From Pinus tabuliformis (lineage: Eukaryota; Streptophyta; Pinopsida; Pinales; Pinaceae): DNA of 64,000 nucleotides. The DNA lies in NCBI GenBank assembly GCA_031772625.1, contig CM062808.1, forward strand, positions 138,114,605 to 138,178,604, read 5' to 3'. The translations under genes and the position numbers were made by a program. Shown piece after piece: positions 42,691-52,198 of the stretch (positions are counted from its first letter, which is position 1; every line of letters starts with the position of its first letter). A model generated the notes under the pieces. That model did not search any database, had not been told where the DNA came from, and was given only the letters and a program-made list of their open reading frames with translations.

Positions 42691-43727
42691 TGTTGACGGT
42701 GCTAGATACCACCAACATGCAGGGTATGTAACCGATATAAGGTCCTAACTAGACCTCACACCATTTGGTGTAGGAATCCCATTCAAAATTACATCCTAGC
42801 TATCATTTTCTTAAATATATGCCTTAGCTTTAGTTGTCATCAGAGAGAGAAGTGAAAAAGTCCTTAAGAATGAGAAAGCTAGTGTGCCTTGTGAATTTTT
42901 TATTGCAGATATATCAAGGTTCTCTAACTACGGAGGGGAAAATGAAGCGATTTCTAAGAGAGAAGTAATAGTATTACCCTAATGGATACACAAATGAAAT
43001 AGAAAGGCTCATCTAACATCAAGCGAAATAGTTCACAACAATGTGACACTTATTATAAACATAACAACACATTTCCAACAAGAAGCACCAAAGTCATTGA
43101 AATAGTTCAATTGCTCCAGTACTAATGAAAGAAAACATGAACCATAAACATTCAAATAAAAGTCTTATAAATATTCACAATCCATATGTGAAAACATGAG
43201 AGTCTATAATGATTCAATATTAAACAAAAGTCCCAAGATACATAAATACAATGAACACCAATAACTCCAATAGTGGAGCATTAGAACCACTACTTGCTCC
43301 CCAAATGTACTAAATTTGTCTCTCTAATTCCTTGTGGGAGAAGCCAAGGTTAAAATAATCCATTACATGAGGAATTAGGATATATTTATAACTTGAGACA
43401 TGATCTTTCGCATCATCATGACTCTCGAGTTTCCAACTTCTTGTGACTTTTGGAATTACATATGACTTTTGGTATTACATGTCCTTTAGACTTCCATGAC
43501 TCTTTGGTTCATAAATGACTCTTGGTCTTCCACTTATTTGTATTTACAATGATTACAACAATACATCATGACTTTCACATAGTGGTAAGACTTGTCATGT
43601 CACTACCTTTGATGATTGGGGCTAATAGTGACTGATGACATGGACTTTCTCCAACAGTGACATGGCTACCAATTATATCTTCATTCTTCATGCAGCTTCA
43701 ATCGTTGATGTCCTTTACCCTCCAACA
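42691..43727 (-). mobile_element. G4 5' LTR
   Basis: 1,037 bp with plus-strand ends TGTTGACGG and CTCCAACA (short inverted repeat TGTTG/CAACA). The inner end abuts the PBS. The right-flanking five bases are GGTCT; the partner duplication is lost with the other end of the element. It contains several CATGACTCT(T/C)GG-like repeats around 43420-43560. Confidence 0.75.
43420..43580. repeat. Short CATGACTTT/TGACTCTTGG repeats in G4 LTR
   Basis: At least five irregular units with the core TGACT(C/T)TTGG(T/A) separated by 20-30 bp. A minor degenerate minisatellite, possibly in the U3 promoter part. Confidence 0.5.
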
Positions 43728-44575
43728 GGTCTTTAATCATGCGCTCAAAGGTTTTGGAGGGCACATAGAACATTAGGGAAGGATAAAGGGTGAACTTTAA
43801 GGCCTTTAAGGTGTACAAATGCACTCAAGGAGGGCACACTTCTTCCAGTCGAAGGAGAGCACTCAAGGAAGACTTGGTCTCTAGGAGGGCACAATTCAGA
43901 GTAAGGAAGGGGAATAGGCTTGATGGGTTTGATTTTCACTCTTGGAGGGTGCATGGTGCACTTCTAAACAATGAAGTATTCCCTATTAAGTCTTTAGATT
44001 GTGCTCATGCACTCTTGGCCTTAATGAGTTCATTTTTAAACCAAATATTTGTCTTAGTCTAGAATATGGGGCAGGGGTGAATAGGATGAGTTTAGACATG
44101 TAATGGCGTGTGACATGTACCAAATGATAAGTAAAACTTAGAAAAACTTAAACAATGATGAATATATGTCATAACACCACTTTATACACATTCCCCTAGT
44201 GCAACTATTGTAGTGTGTGTGACCAACCAAAAAGTGTCGTTTTACGACAAAAAAGATGTTATAAACATGAAATGCACCAAAATATGTTCTAATCAATGTG
44301 ATGACACTTGAGACCATTCAAAGAAACTTGAATGGTTCTCTTTGTCAATCATAGGTAATTAGATATGTAAATAAGAGGTGATGATTTTTCACTTTTTGTC
44401 CTTTTGCCTCCTAATTTAGAGCTAGTGATATGGTTGTTTTGTATGGGGTAGTCTAAACCTAGTCCATGTTTATAGTGCAAGGGTTGGTTGATGGTGCACT
44501 TCCATGTGGATGGTGGCAAGGGTTTCTAGTGAAAGTCCATGTGGATAGTGGGAAGGGTTGTTTGATAGTGATTGT
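43728..44575. other. Unassigned spacer
   Basis: About 850 bp. The GGAGGGCACA word recurs at 43756, 43841 and 43893, within an open frame (43790-44062) without homology. The last 100 bp contain a pair of GTCCATGTGGATNGTGG repeats (44498 and 44536). No gene is seen. Confidence 0.5.
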
Positions 44576-45185
44576 TGTTAGAAAATTATATATTACGGAG
44601 CAATGGAAAACTTCAAATGTTGCAGAAATATAAACACAGAAAACGCATAAAACAAGAGAGACACAAATATATGTGGTTCACCCAGTTTTGGCTACATCCA
44701 CCCCGAACAGCTAGTCCTTCCTTTCCATTATCCAGCAAAATGAAGAGACATAACCTACAGCAGATCCGTTGTAATATCCTCTGTTTTCTCTCACAGTCTC
44801 ACCTCTCTACTTCTTGCTCAAAGAATACACATATATCATGCAGACTCAATACCATGCCCTCATACATAGAGAGGGGTTGCCTTCTAGGGAAAAAAACCCT
44901 AAACTAAACATAAGTTCTACCGTCAGATCATCCGCCTAATGAATGGCCCAGATTGACTAGAAATTACTATACTTTTACAAGGCAATTTTACAGTTGTTTT
45001 TAGCTTCGGGGGCACTGCCCCCGAAACCCCCCGCCAGGGGGGGGCTCCCAAAGGTCGCAGCTGCCCCCCCCTAGACCCCCCTGCAGCGAATATTTTACGG
45101 GCGGAATTGCCGCCCCCATTTCGAACTGGGGTCCAATGTGGCGATACCTTTGAATACAGAAGATAATCAGGCTCCACACCCAACA
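44576..45185 (-). mobile_element. Solo LTR (Copia-like) with ATTGT target duplication
   Basis: 610 bp with plus-strand ends TGTTAG and CCAACA, flanked on both sides by ATTGT (44571-44575 and 45186-45190). No internal sequence is present, so it is the product of LTR-LTR recombination. Orientation is taken from its TGTTGGGTG end, which matches the start of the Copia LTR at 30454, and from the same type of GC island near that end. Open frame 44572-44907 is not meaningful. Confidence 0.9.
45006..45088. repeat. GC-rich palindromic island in the solo LTR
   Basis: GGGGGCACTGCCCCC followed by CCCCCCGCCAGGGGGGGG, then a C-run pair around GGTCGCAGCTGCC. Same architecture as 30305-30407 and at a similar distance from the LTR start. 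Confidence 0.85.
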
Positions 45186-45190
45186 ATTGT

Positions 45191-46309
45191 GCTAGTTTCT
45201 AAGGTCTAGGCTAGGGTCTCACCTCCCCGTATTATGACAGTGGAAGCTTAAAATAATAATAGTTGATAGTTTTAGATGGTAAGTTGGGCTTGCTCACGGT
45301 TTCTCTATGTCATTAGGCAAGTCCGAGGTGGTGAAGGACATCGATATAGCATCTAAAGCCAATCCATCTTCTCTATTGGTAAAACTCTTATAAGTTACAT
45401 CAGAGCACCTAGCTCATGAAACCCCATAAAATATGGACGAAAGTGATTAATAATAGACATTTTATGTATATAAATGGAACTATTACATGTGAATGCACTA
45501 GAAGGTTCAATACTTAGGCATTTTCTAATCAGCGTCAAGTTAGAGACTAAACCTACCCATGCTGGAAAAGTGGCTACTAAAGTGAGTCAACTGTTAGTAG
45601 AATTGTAATCTATCTTAGGTTACCTATGGTTCTTGGACCTATGATATCCTAAGTGGTGACATTACGAATATTAGTTGTATAAGCCTTTGGGGTGGTAGTC
45701 GTCTAAGTGGTCGTCTAAGTTGTTTTCCCTCCTAACTCTTCATGTGTCTTTTCAAGATTACTGAGATGGCTTCATGTTAATCCATACGTATAATCCATTA
45801 ACACTTTTTTCATTTCTCCCAACTCTTCATGTGCCTTTTCAACATTACTAAAATGGCTTATGAACCTAAGTGACATGTCTTATGGTATTAGCCTCACCCA
45901 TATATATATATATGAAAAATCAAGGAATTACTTGCAAACATTAACCATGGACACTTTTTTTCTCTTCTCCCAACTCTTCATTTGCTTATTCAATGTATTT
46001 TCAACATTGTTGAGATGGCTTATAAACATGAGGGATTTACATATCTTAGATAATTCATATTTAAAAATCAAGAATAAATAAATAATTTGAAATATCTTTA
46101 TTTTTATTCATGGATGAAAAGTTACCAGCCAATCAAACAAAATTCCAATATAAAAAAACTATTTAACTTAATAAAAAAATATGACGAAAATCAATTATGT
46201 GATGAAAATCCTATTTTTACACCTAATAAATATAAACTTTAACATCTATACAATATTATATAATGAAAACATACAAATATATTATATCCCTCATTGCATT
46301 ACTTACCAG
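45191..46309. other. Unassigned AT-rich spacer
   Basis: About 1.1 kb. The phrase CAACTCTTCATGTG(C/T)CTTTTCAA recurs at 45733, 45828 and, in part, 45969, a degenerate ~95-140-bp repeat. No coding. Confidence 0.5.
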
Positions 46310-46469
46310 CCTAGATCCATCTTAACCCATATCTATTAAGCATCGAGAGGGATCCAATCTCACGAGGTGTAAACCTCTTTTTTGAGTTCAAAACTTGAGG
46401 AAATGTTTATACCTCGAGATATTTCATCCCTCTCGGTGCTTGATAGATCTAGGTTAAGATGGATCTAGG
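46310..46469. repeat. 160-bp fold-back (MITE-like) inverted repeat
   Basis: Left arm CCTAGATCCATCTTAACC… and right arm …AAGATGGATCTAGG pair along about 75 bp each around a short centre at 46389, with scattered mismatches (for example GCATCGAGAGGGAT against ATCCCTCTCGGTGC). Parts of the right arm recur near 46879-46950 and 47767. No clear target duplication was seen. Confidence 0.8.
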
Positions 46470-46499
46470 ATGGTTATATATTACTATATAATATCTATA

Positions 46500-47760
46500 T
46501 TCATATCTATGTGTCTCTTTCTTATTCTCTCTGTCTATCTCACCCCCAAACATACACACTCTCTCTCCATATCCATCTCTCTCTCTCCCTCCCACTTCCT
46601 CTCTATCTCTCTCTCTTCCCCTCCTCTCTCTCTCTTCCCCTTCTCTCATTTTCTTTCTCTCCCCCCGCACTCTCCTCTCTCCCTCACTCTCTCTCCATCA
46701 CTCCCTTGTCACTCCCTCTCTCTCTATCTCTACATTTCTCCCTCTATGTCTTTATTCTTCCTTCCCTCTCTCCCCCTCCAACTTCATCTCTCTCTCCTTT
46801 TCTCTCTTGATTCTGATCTCTCCCTTCCTCTCCCACCTCCCTTTGTCTCTCCCCCCATCTCTGTCTCTCTCTCTCCAACTTGAGGAAAGGTTTTCACCTC
46901 AAGAGATTTGATCCCTCTCAGTGCTTGATAGCTTCAAGTTAAGATGGATCTAGGTTTTTTATATATTACGATATAATATCTATATTCATATCTATGTATC
47001 TCTTTCTTAATCCCTCTCTCTATCTAAACCCCGAAACATACACACTTTCTCTCCATATCTAGATATATATATATATATCCCTCCCTCTTCCTCTATACCT
47101 CTCTATCTTCCCTTCCTCTATCTCTCTCTTCCCCTTCTCTCCTTCTCTCTCTTCCCCCACACTCTGCTTTCTCCCTCACTCTCACTCCATCCCTCCCTTG
47201 TCACTTCATCTCTCTCTATCTCTACATTTCTCCCTCTATGCCTTTCTTCTTCCTTCCCTCTCTCTCTTTCTCTCTATCTTCAGTCCTATCTCTCGCTTCC
47301 TCTCCAACCTCTCTCTATCTCTCCCCCCCATCACTCTCTCTCCAACTCTATCACTATCTCCCTTGACTCCCATTCCCTCCCTACCATCCATATTTGTGCC
47401 TCCCTTTCTCTCTCTCGTTCCCTTCTCTCCCTATCTCTCTCCCCTCCTCTTCTCTTTATTCTCTCATCTCCTCTCTCCCTCACTCTCTCTCCATCTCTCC
47501 CTTGTCACTCCCTCTCTCTCCAACTCTATCTATCTATGTATTTGTTCTTTCCTCCCTCTCTCTCCCCCTCCAACTCCACCTCTCTCTCAGCCTCTCTCCT
47601 TCTCTCTCTTCCCTCCCCTCTCCCCCACCTCCCTCTCTCCATCACTCTCTCCCCCTCTCTTTCTCTCTCTCTCTTTGCCCTCCAACTATGTCACTATCTC
47701 GTTCCTTCTCTCCCCCTCCGCCTCTCTTCCCTTCACTTTGCTTGTTTTCATCACTTGGAT
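46500..47760. repeat. CT-rich simple-sequence block with ~485-bp duplication
   Basis: About 1.26 kb dominated by CTCTCT/CCCTCT on the plus strand. A segment starting CTTGAGGAAA occurs at 46394 and again at 46879 (485 bp apart), each followed by the same ATATAATATCTATATTCATA stretch and more CT-rich DNA. Long Ser/Leu/Pro frames here are composition artefacts. Confidence 0.9.
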
Positions 47761-48033
47761 CCTTAGTTAAGATGGATCTATGTTGGTTCTTACTAATACT
47801 ATTTTTATTATATAAATTTCAAATCTTATAGTATAAAAGTAATCTCATTTTTTATTTTATTAAAACCTTAATTTAATTTCTATGGGAATATTTTTAGTAG
47901 TCGTGAGGATAGAGGGTTTACATATATCTCAAAACTAGTTATACCCTTTTCCCTTTTAGCTTCAATTAGAAAATTATTATAAAATTAAATTAAAATATAT
48001 TTTTTATTTTTTTTGTTATTGTCGGCTACGAAC
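47761..48033. other. AT-rich flank and LINE 5' region
   Basis: About 270 bp, including a poly-T/A-rich stretch just before the LINE ORF1 ATG. The 5' end of the LINE was not defined. Confidence 0.45.
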
Positions 48034-49390
48034 ATGGAGCTAGATCAAGTCGATTACTTGGAGGATCCCTATGCCTCGGTTCCCATCTGGACTTCTTCTC
48101 CTCCCCCGATACCGGATGTGTCATTTTCTCAGCATTCTGTCTCCTTTGACGTTCTCCCCCACGCGGTTACCCTGCCCTCGCTTTTTGATTCAGGAACCTC
48201 TTGTTCGGTTGAACCCTTACCTGACAACCCCCTCTAATGGTCGATTTCCACTACCCCTCGTCCCTCGCTGGAAACCCTACAGTTCATGGCCTCTTGCATT
48301 AACCCAGACCCCTCCATTTACCCCCTGGGTTATTCGTTGAACCCTCTGGTAGGCATTTTGACCCATATCCCCTCATCTTCTCTTGAAAATAGCCACCTCG
48401 ACTTGCCCACTATTCTGTCACTCTCCCCTATTTTAGCACCACCCACTTCAAGTTACTTTGAAGGGATATTGTCTGGTGTGGAGGGACCCATGTCCGAGCA
48501 CCAACCTGATGAGTAGATTCCCCCTCCCGGATCCCCTCAGAGCACCCATAGCGACAAGATTCATAAGCTAGGCAAGAAAACAAAGTGTGTGAAAGCCAAA
48601 TTCCAGGACATTTCCCTTTGTTTCGATGAAGACATTAAGATGGGAGACATGATTGACACAGCTGACAGAATTTTGGTTGGTTGCGTTCATGGATGGACAT
48701 ACTCAATGGCTAGACTTAAACAATGGACTACAGAGATTTCGGGTCACATTCTGACTGACCTCCTATCTATTCAATCTCTGGCTCAGGGCCGGTTCACCCT
48801 TCATTTTGCGAGGGATGACTACACCACCTGGATCTTATCAAAATTTCAGCACATTGAGCATACCCCGATCTTGCTAAAGAGATTGATCACTTTGTTCAAT
48901 CCAAAGCGGGAGCATCTTGGAGCAGGTCCCCTATGGGTAAGACTCCCTGGTTTACCCATACATTTCTGGCCTGAGGACATCTTTCGTCGTATCAAAAATG
49001 CCCTGGACACCTATATGGAGCACAACAACTCATATTTATCTTTGGACAAATATGTCCCTGGTGCGGATTCTAGTACACCTCGACACCAGGAAAGGCTTAA
49101 AGGAACATATCACCTTGCACTAGAAGCACTACACGCGCACTCAAATTCTTGATTATGAAGGTTTTCCATTCTGTTGCAGATTATGTCACAAAGTTGGGCA
49201 CCTATATAGGGAATTCCCTCTAAACAAGAAACCCTCAGTACCGGAGCACCAGACAGAGGACCCAACCGTTGGCCCAAAGGCACCTGATCATCTAGTGACC
49301 ACTAGCATCACTCCGAACAAGTCTGCCAAAGTGACTCTAAATAAGCATGGCAATGCTCCCACTCAGCCTCCCTCACTCCTATGACTACGG
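48034..49390 (+). pseudogene. LINE ORF1 (DUF4283-like RNA-binding protein, CCHC end)
   Basis: The ATG at 48034 opens MELDQVDYLEDPYASVPIW. Pro/Ser-rich broken frames lead to the 187-codon frame 48589-49152 (AKFQDISLCFDEDIKMGDMI, AQGRFTLHFARDDYTTWILS, GAGPLWVRLPGLPIHFWPED), the domain found in ORF1 of plant L1 elements, thought to bind the LINE RNA. After a frameshift at about 49150 comes a zinc knuckle CRLCHKVGHLYREF in which the last Cys is Phe. Stops at 48235 and 48514 also break it. It sits upstream of ORF2 as usual. Confidence 0.8.
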
Positions 49391-49865
49391 CTCGGGCAGC
49401 TACGTTGTCTTCGGGTAATTCTAAACCTTGTTCCTTTGTTTATTCCATTTCTTCCTGTGTATCTTTATTTGTCTCATCTGGGCAACATTTAATTTTCACA
49501 TATGCTCTGACCCCTCACTCCTTAGTCTACCCTTTAAATCCCCTCCCTCCGATTTTTTCCTGTACCCCTCCCTACTTCCCGGAGCCAAACTCCTCCACTA
49601 ATCACTCATCCACCTCTGACTCTGCAAATCATTCACACTCCTATAATCTTCGTTCCCTCAATCGGTCCTTGCCTCTGGACTCCTTATGTATCGGTTTATT
49701 GTCCCCCTCCATTCCCCTAAAACCTCCTCGAGGCGACCCTCTTCAATATCCAAGGCCAAGATTCAGGCTAACATGGATGTCATAGCGAGCCGTCAACTTT
49801 CCATTGACCAGGTTCTTAGAGCACAAAACACCCTGGTGTTCTCCCCCTCATGAAGTTGCTCTATT
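49391..49865 (+). other. LINE inter-ORF region
   Basis: Contains an open Ser/Pro-rich frame (49381-49785) without homology, between the knuckle of ORF1 and the endonuclease of ORF2. Probably decayed ORF1 tail or spacer. Confidence 0.45.
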
Positions 49866-50600
49866 TCAACTAAAGAGGGTTGGCTAGTCCCGCTAAAAAA
49901 TTGGCTTTCCACAAGCTCTTGAACATTGAATGAGTGGATGTTATCTTCCTTCAGGAGACCCTAGGTTTAGTTGAGCCCATCATTCAGTTACTTGAATCTT
50001 TGATACCTGGATGGCATTTCCACACTTTGGATGTAAATGGGAGATCTGGGGGAATTGCATTGGGTTATAACCCCAAGATGATCAAATTAATCAATATTTG
50101 GGGGGGATTGGATTTATTAGGGTGGATTTTTTCACACCTGAGCTAGGAATTGAAATTAGAATGATCAATGTTTATGGTCCCTGTCAAAACCAGGTCACTT
50201 TCTAGGATCAATTACTCAGAACGAAACTCCTCCAAGTGGAAAACCTTATTCTGGGAGGTGATCTTAATTTCTTTATTGGTTATTCAGAATCATGGGGACA
50301 TAATGCATAGATTCACCCTCTATCTTGCTCATTCGAGTCCCTGCTAGAGGATCATGGATTAATTGATATCCCTTTGGTTTGGATACAACCCACCTGGAGG
50401 AACAGAAGGATAGGGGATGTGATGTTGGCTCGAAGATTGGACTATTTCCTCATTAAGGAATGATTGCTTGGACAAGGATGCATCTACTAACAGTGGGTCG
50501 GTTCGGGGGGGCTATCTGATCACTCACCCATTTATCTTGAATTCAATGGACGAGCCAACAAGCCCAAAGCACCATTCAAGTTCAATGCTACATGGTTAAA
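49866..50600 (+). pseudogene. LINE ORF2 endonuclease domain
   Basis: Motifs of the APE-type endonuclease that nicks the target: RGLASPAKKLAFHKLL, VDVIFLQETLG (catalytic Glu), WHFHTLDVNGRSGGIALGYN, IEIRMINVYGPCQNQVT, LILGGDLNFFIGYSESWG (Asp/Asn), RRLDYFLIKE and GLSDHSPIYLEF (SDH motif). Frameshifts at about 50146 and stops at 49932, 50203, 50308 and 50462 inactivate it. Joins directly to RT. Confidence 0.85.
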
Positions 50601-51468
50601 GGACCCAAACTTTATCAGGCTTGTATCAGACTATTGGAAGGCCCATCCACCTAGTGCGGGATATAATTTATTAGAAGGGTTCACTCACAATCTAATCATC
50701 GTGAAATGCCTCTCTATGAGTTGGGCTCATAATAAGAGACTACTCGATGATGAAACCCTAAGGAACATTGAGACAAATATTGCTAGTATGGAAGACAAAC
50801 ATGGGCATGGATATTTGTCTGCAGAGAATAAGGAACATCTCACATCCCTTGTCACTCAAAGGGATAAGATTGTTAAGGATAGAGAAGAATCGTGGAGGCT
50901 CCAGAGTCGAGATATATGGCTACAAGAAGGAGACGATAACACTAAGTTCTATCATAAATTTTCCAATGGACACAAAGAAATCAACACGATTTGGAAAATG
51001 ACAAATGAGCATGGTATCCAGGTTCATTCCTTTCATCATTTGACCTCTCTTGGCACCACTCATTTCACGAACCTCTACAAGCACCCCCCCCCCCCCAACG
51101 ATTCTTCCCTTGCTCAAATCATTAGGGTTGCCTGGCTATTCCCCTGTTTTGTTGAACATGAGGACATTGAGGACCTTAATAAGCCTATATCGATGGGGGA
51201 GCTCGAATCTACTCTGAAATGGTTCAAGAAGGACAAGAGTCTTGCACCAGATGGCTGGCCTGAGTTTTATACTACTTTCTTTGATATCCTTGGCGAGGAC
51301 CTCATCAAAAACATTGAAGATTGTCGCACTACAGGTCACATGTACGAGGCTTTCAACTCCACATTCATTGCTCTCATCCCTAAATCTGATAACCTGGACT
51401 CCTTCAATGATTTTTGACCTATTTCACTATGCAACTATATATACAAAATCATTGTAAACCGCCTCTGC
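50601..51468 (+). pseudogene. LINE ORF2 reverse transcriptase, first part
   Basis: Open frame 50701-51417 with WLQEGDDNTKFYHKFSNGHK, IWKMTNEHGIQVHSFHHL, EDLNKPISMGELESTLKWFK, SLAPDGWPEFYTTFFDILGE, STFIALIPKSDNLDSFNDF, a TGA, then PISLCNYIYKIIVNRL. This is the N-terminal/finger half of non-LTR RT. It is cut at 51468 by the Ty3-type insertion, which duplicated TCTGC. A 13-C run lies at 51084-51096 within the frame. Confidence 0.9.
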
Positions 51469-52157
51469 TGATCCAGGTGGATATTGGTGGCCACCCGCTA
51501 ATTCCACTTGGATCCCCTCTAGTGCTTCTTACAGTTTTTATCAGTTTCCTTAATTATAGCACAATTTACTATTTTTAGCAGTTTTTCGGGTCCTAAACTT
51601 CCGGAGCCGTTTTGAGGCCCTAAACGACTTTTTTTGGGAAATCCACGGCCAGCGATTTTTCTGATAAAAATCGTCTTTTCAGTCGTAGTCCTCGGAGAGA
51701 TCTTTCCAACGGGCGATCATGCACGTCAAACGGAGATAGTATGACCAATTCGCGACCCCGGGAAGTTGATGTACCAACTTACCCAAAAACGGGGCCCACA
51801 ATTTGGCGTTTCATCTTCTAGGGTTAGGTTTTGGAATGTGAAGGGTTTTCCATTGTTCCTCAACAATAAATAGGCCCTCGAGCCTCATTGTAACATAGTT
51901 CAAAACAGTTCAGAGGCATGTAGCCGACACATCTCTTCTCAGAGATAAGCTACCATCGCCCTAGCTGGGTTATTTCTATTTGTAAGCATATTTCAGTATT
52001 CTCCATTAATGAAATGAAGTATTATTTCCGCGGCATATCTGTTTTTATGGTTATCGCATATTATTATTTCTGTTGCATCTCTGTTTTTATGGTTATCGCA
52101 TCTCTGTATTTATGGTTATCTCTGTAATCTATTGCGTTCCTGCTTAAATCCGGATCA
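51469..52157 (+). mobile_element. 5' LTR of the young element
   Basis: 689 bp. A TATA-like CAATAAATAGG lies near 51863, and TTAATGAAATGAAG near 52005 may serve polyadenylation. Near the 3' end GCAT(A/C)TCTGTTTTTATGG is repeated at 52033, 52075 and 52098 (third copy with TATTTATGG). Confidence 0.95.
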
Positions 52158-52158
52158 G

Positions 52159-52170
52159 TGGTATCAGAGC
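52159..52170 (+). other. Primer-binding site of the young element
   Basis: TGGTATCAGAGC, the exact common plant PBS complementary to initiator tRNA-Met, one base after the LTR end. Confidence 0.95.
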
Positions 52171-52198
52171 GGTCTGCTTTTTCTCTATTTTTCTTTGC

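Larger units (their letters stand above)
38600..43727 (-). mobile_element. G4, truncated Ty3 element
   Basis: On the minus strand: 5' LTR (42691-43727), PBS, gag, protease remnant, RNase H-like domain, linker and RT, cut off within RT near 38600. No 3' LTR was found. The wording of gag and RT matches gymnosperm Ty3 elements of the non-chromodomain kind as I know them. Confidence 0.8.

Noticed and set aside
43790-44062. 90-codon plus-strand ORF with Arg-rich text
   Set aside because: It is built on a recurring GGAGGGCACA word in a spacer; no conserved motif.
46470-47831. Long plus-strand frames (up to 190 codons) rich in Ser, Leu and Pro
   Set aside because: All are readings of CT-rich simple sequence in more than one frame at once; not proteins.
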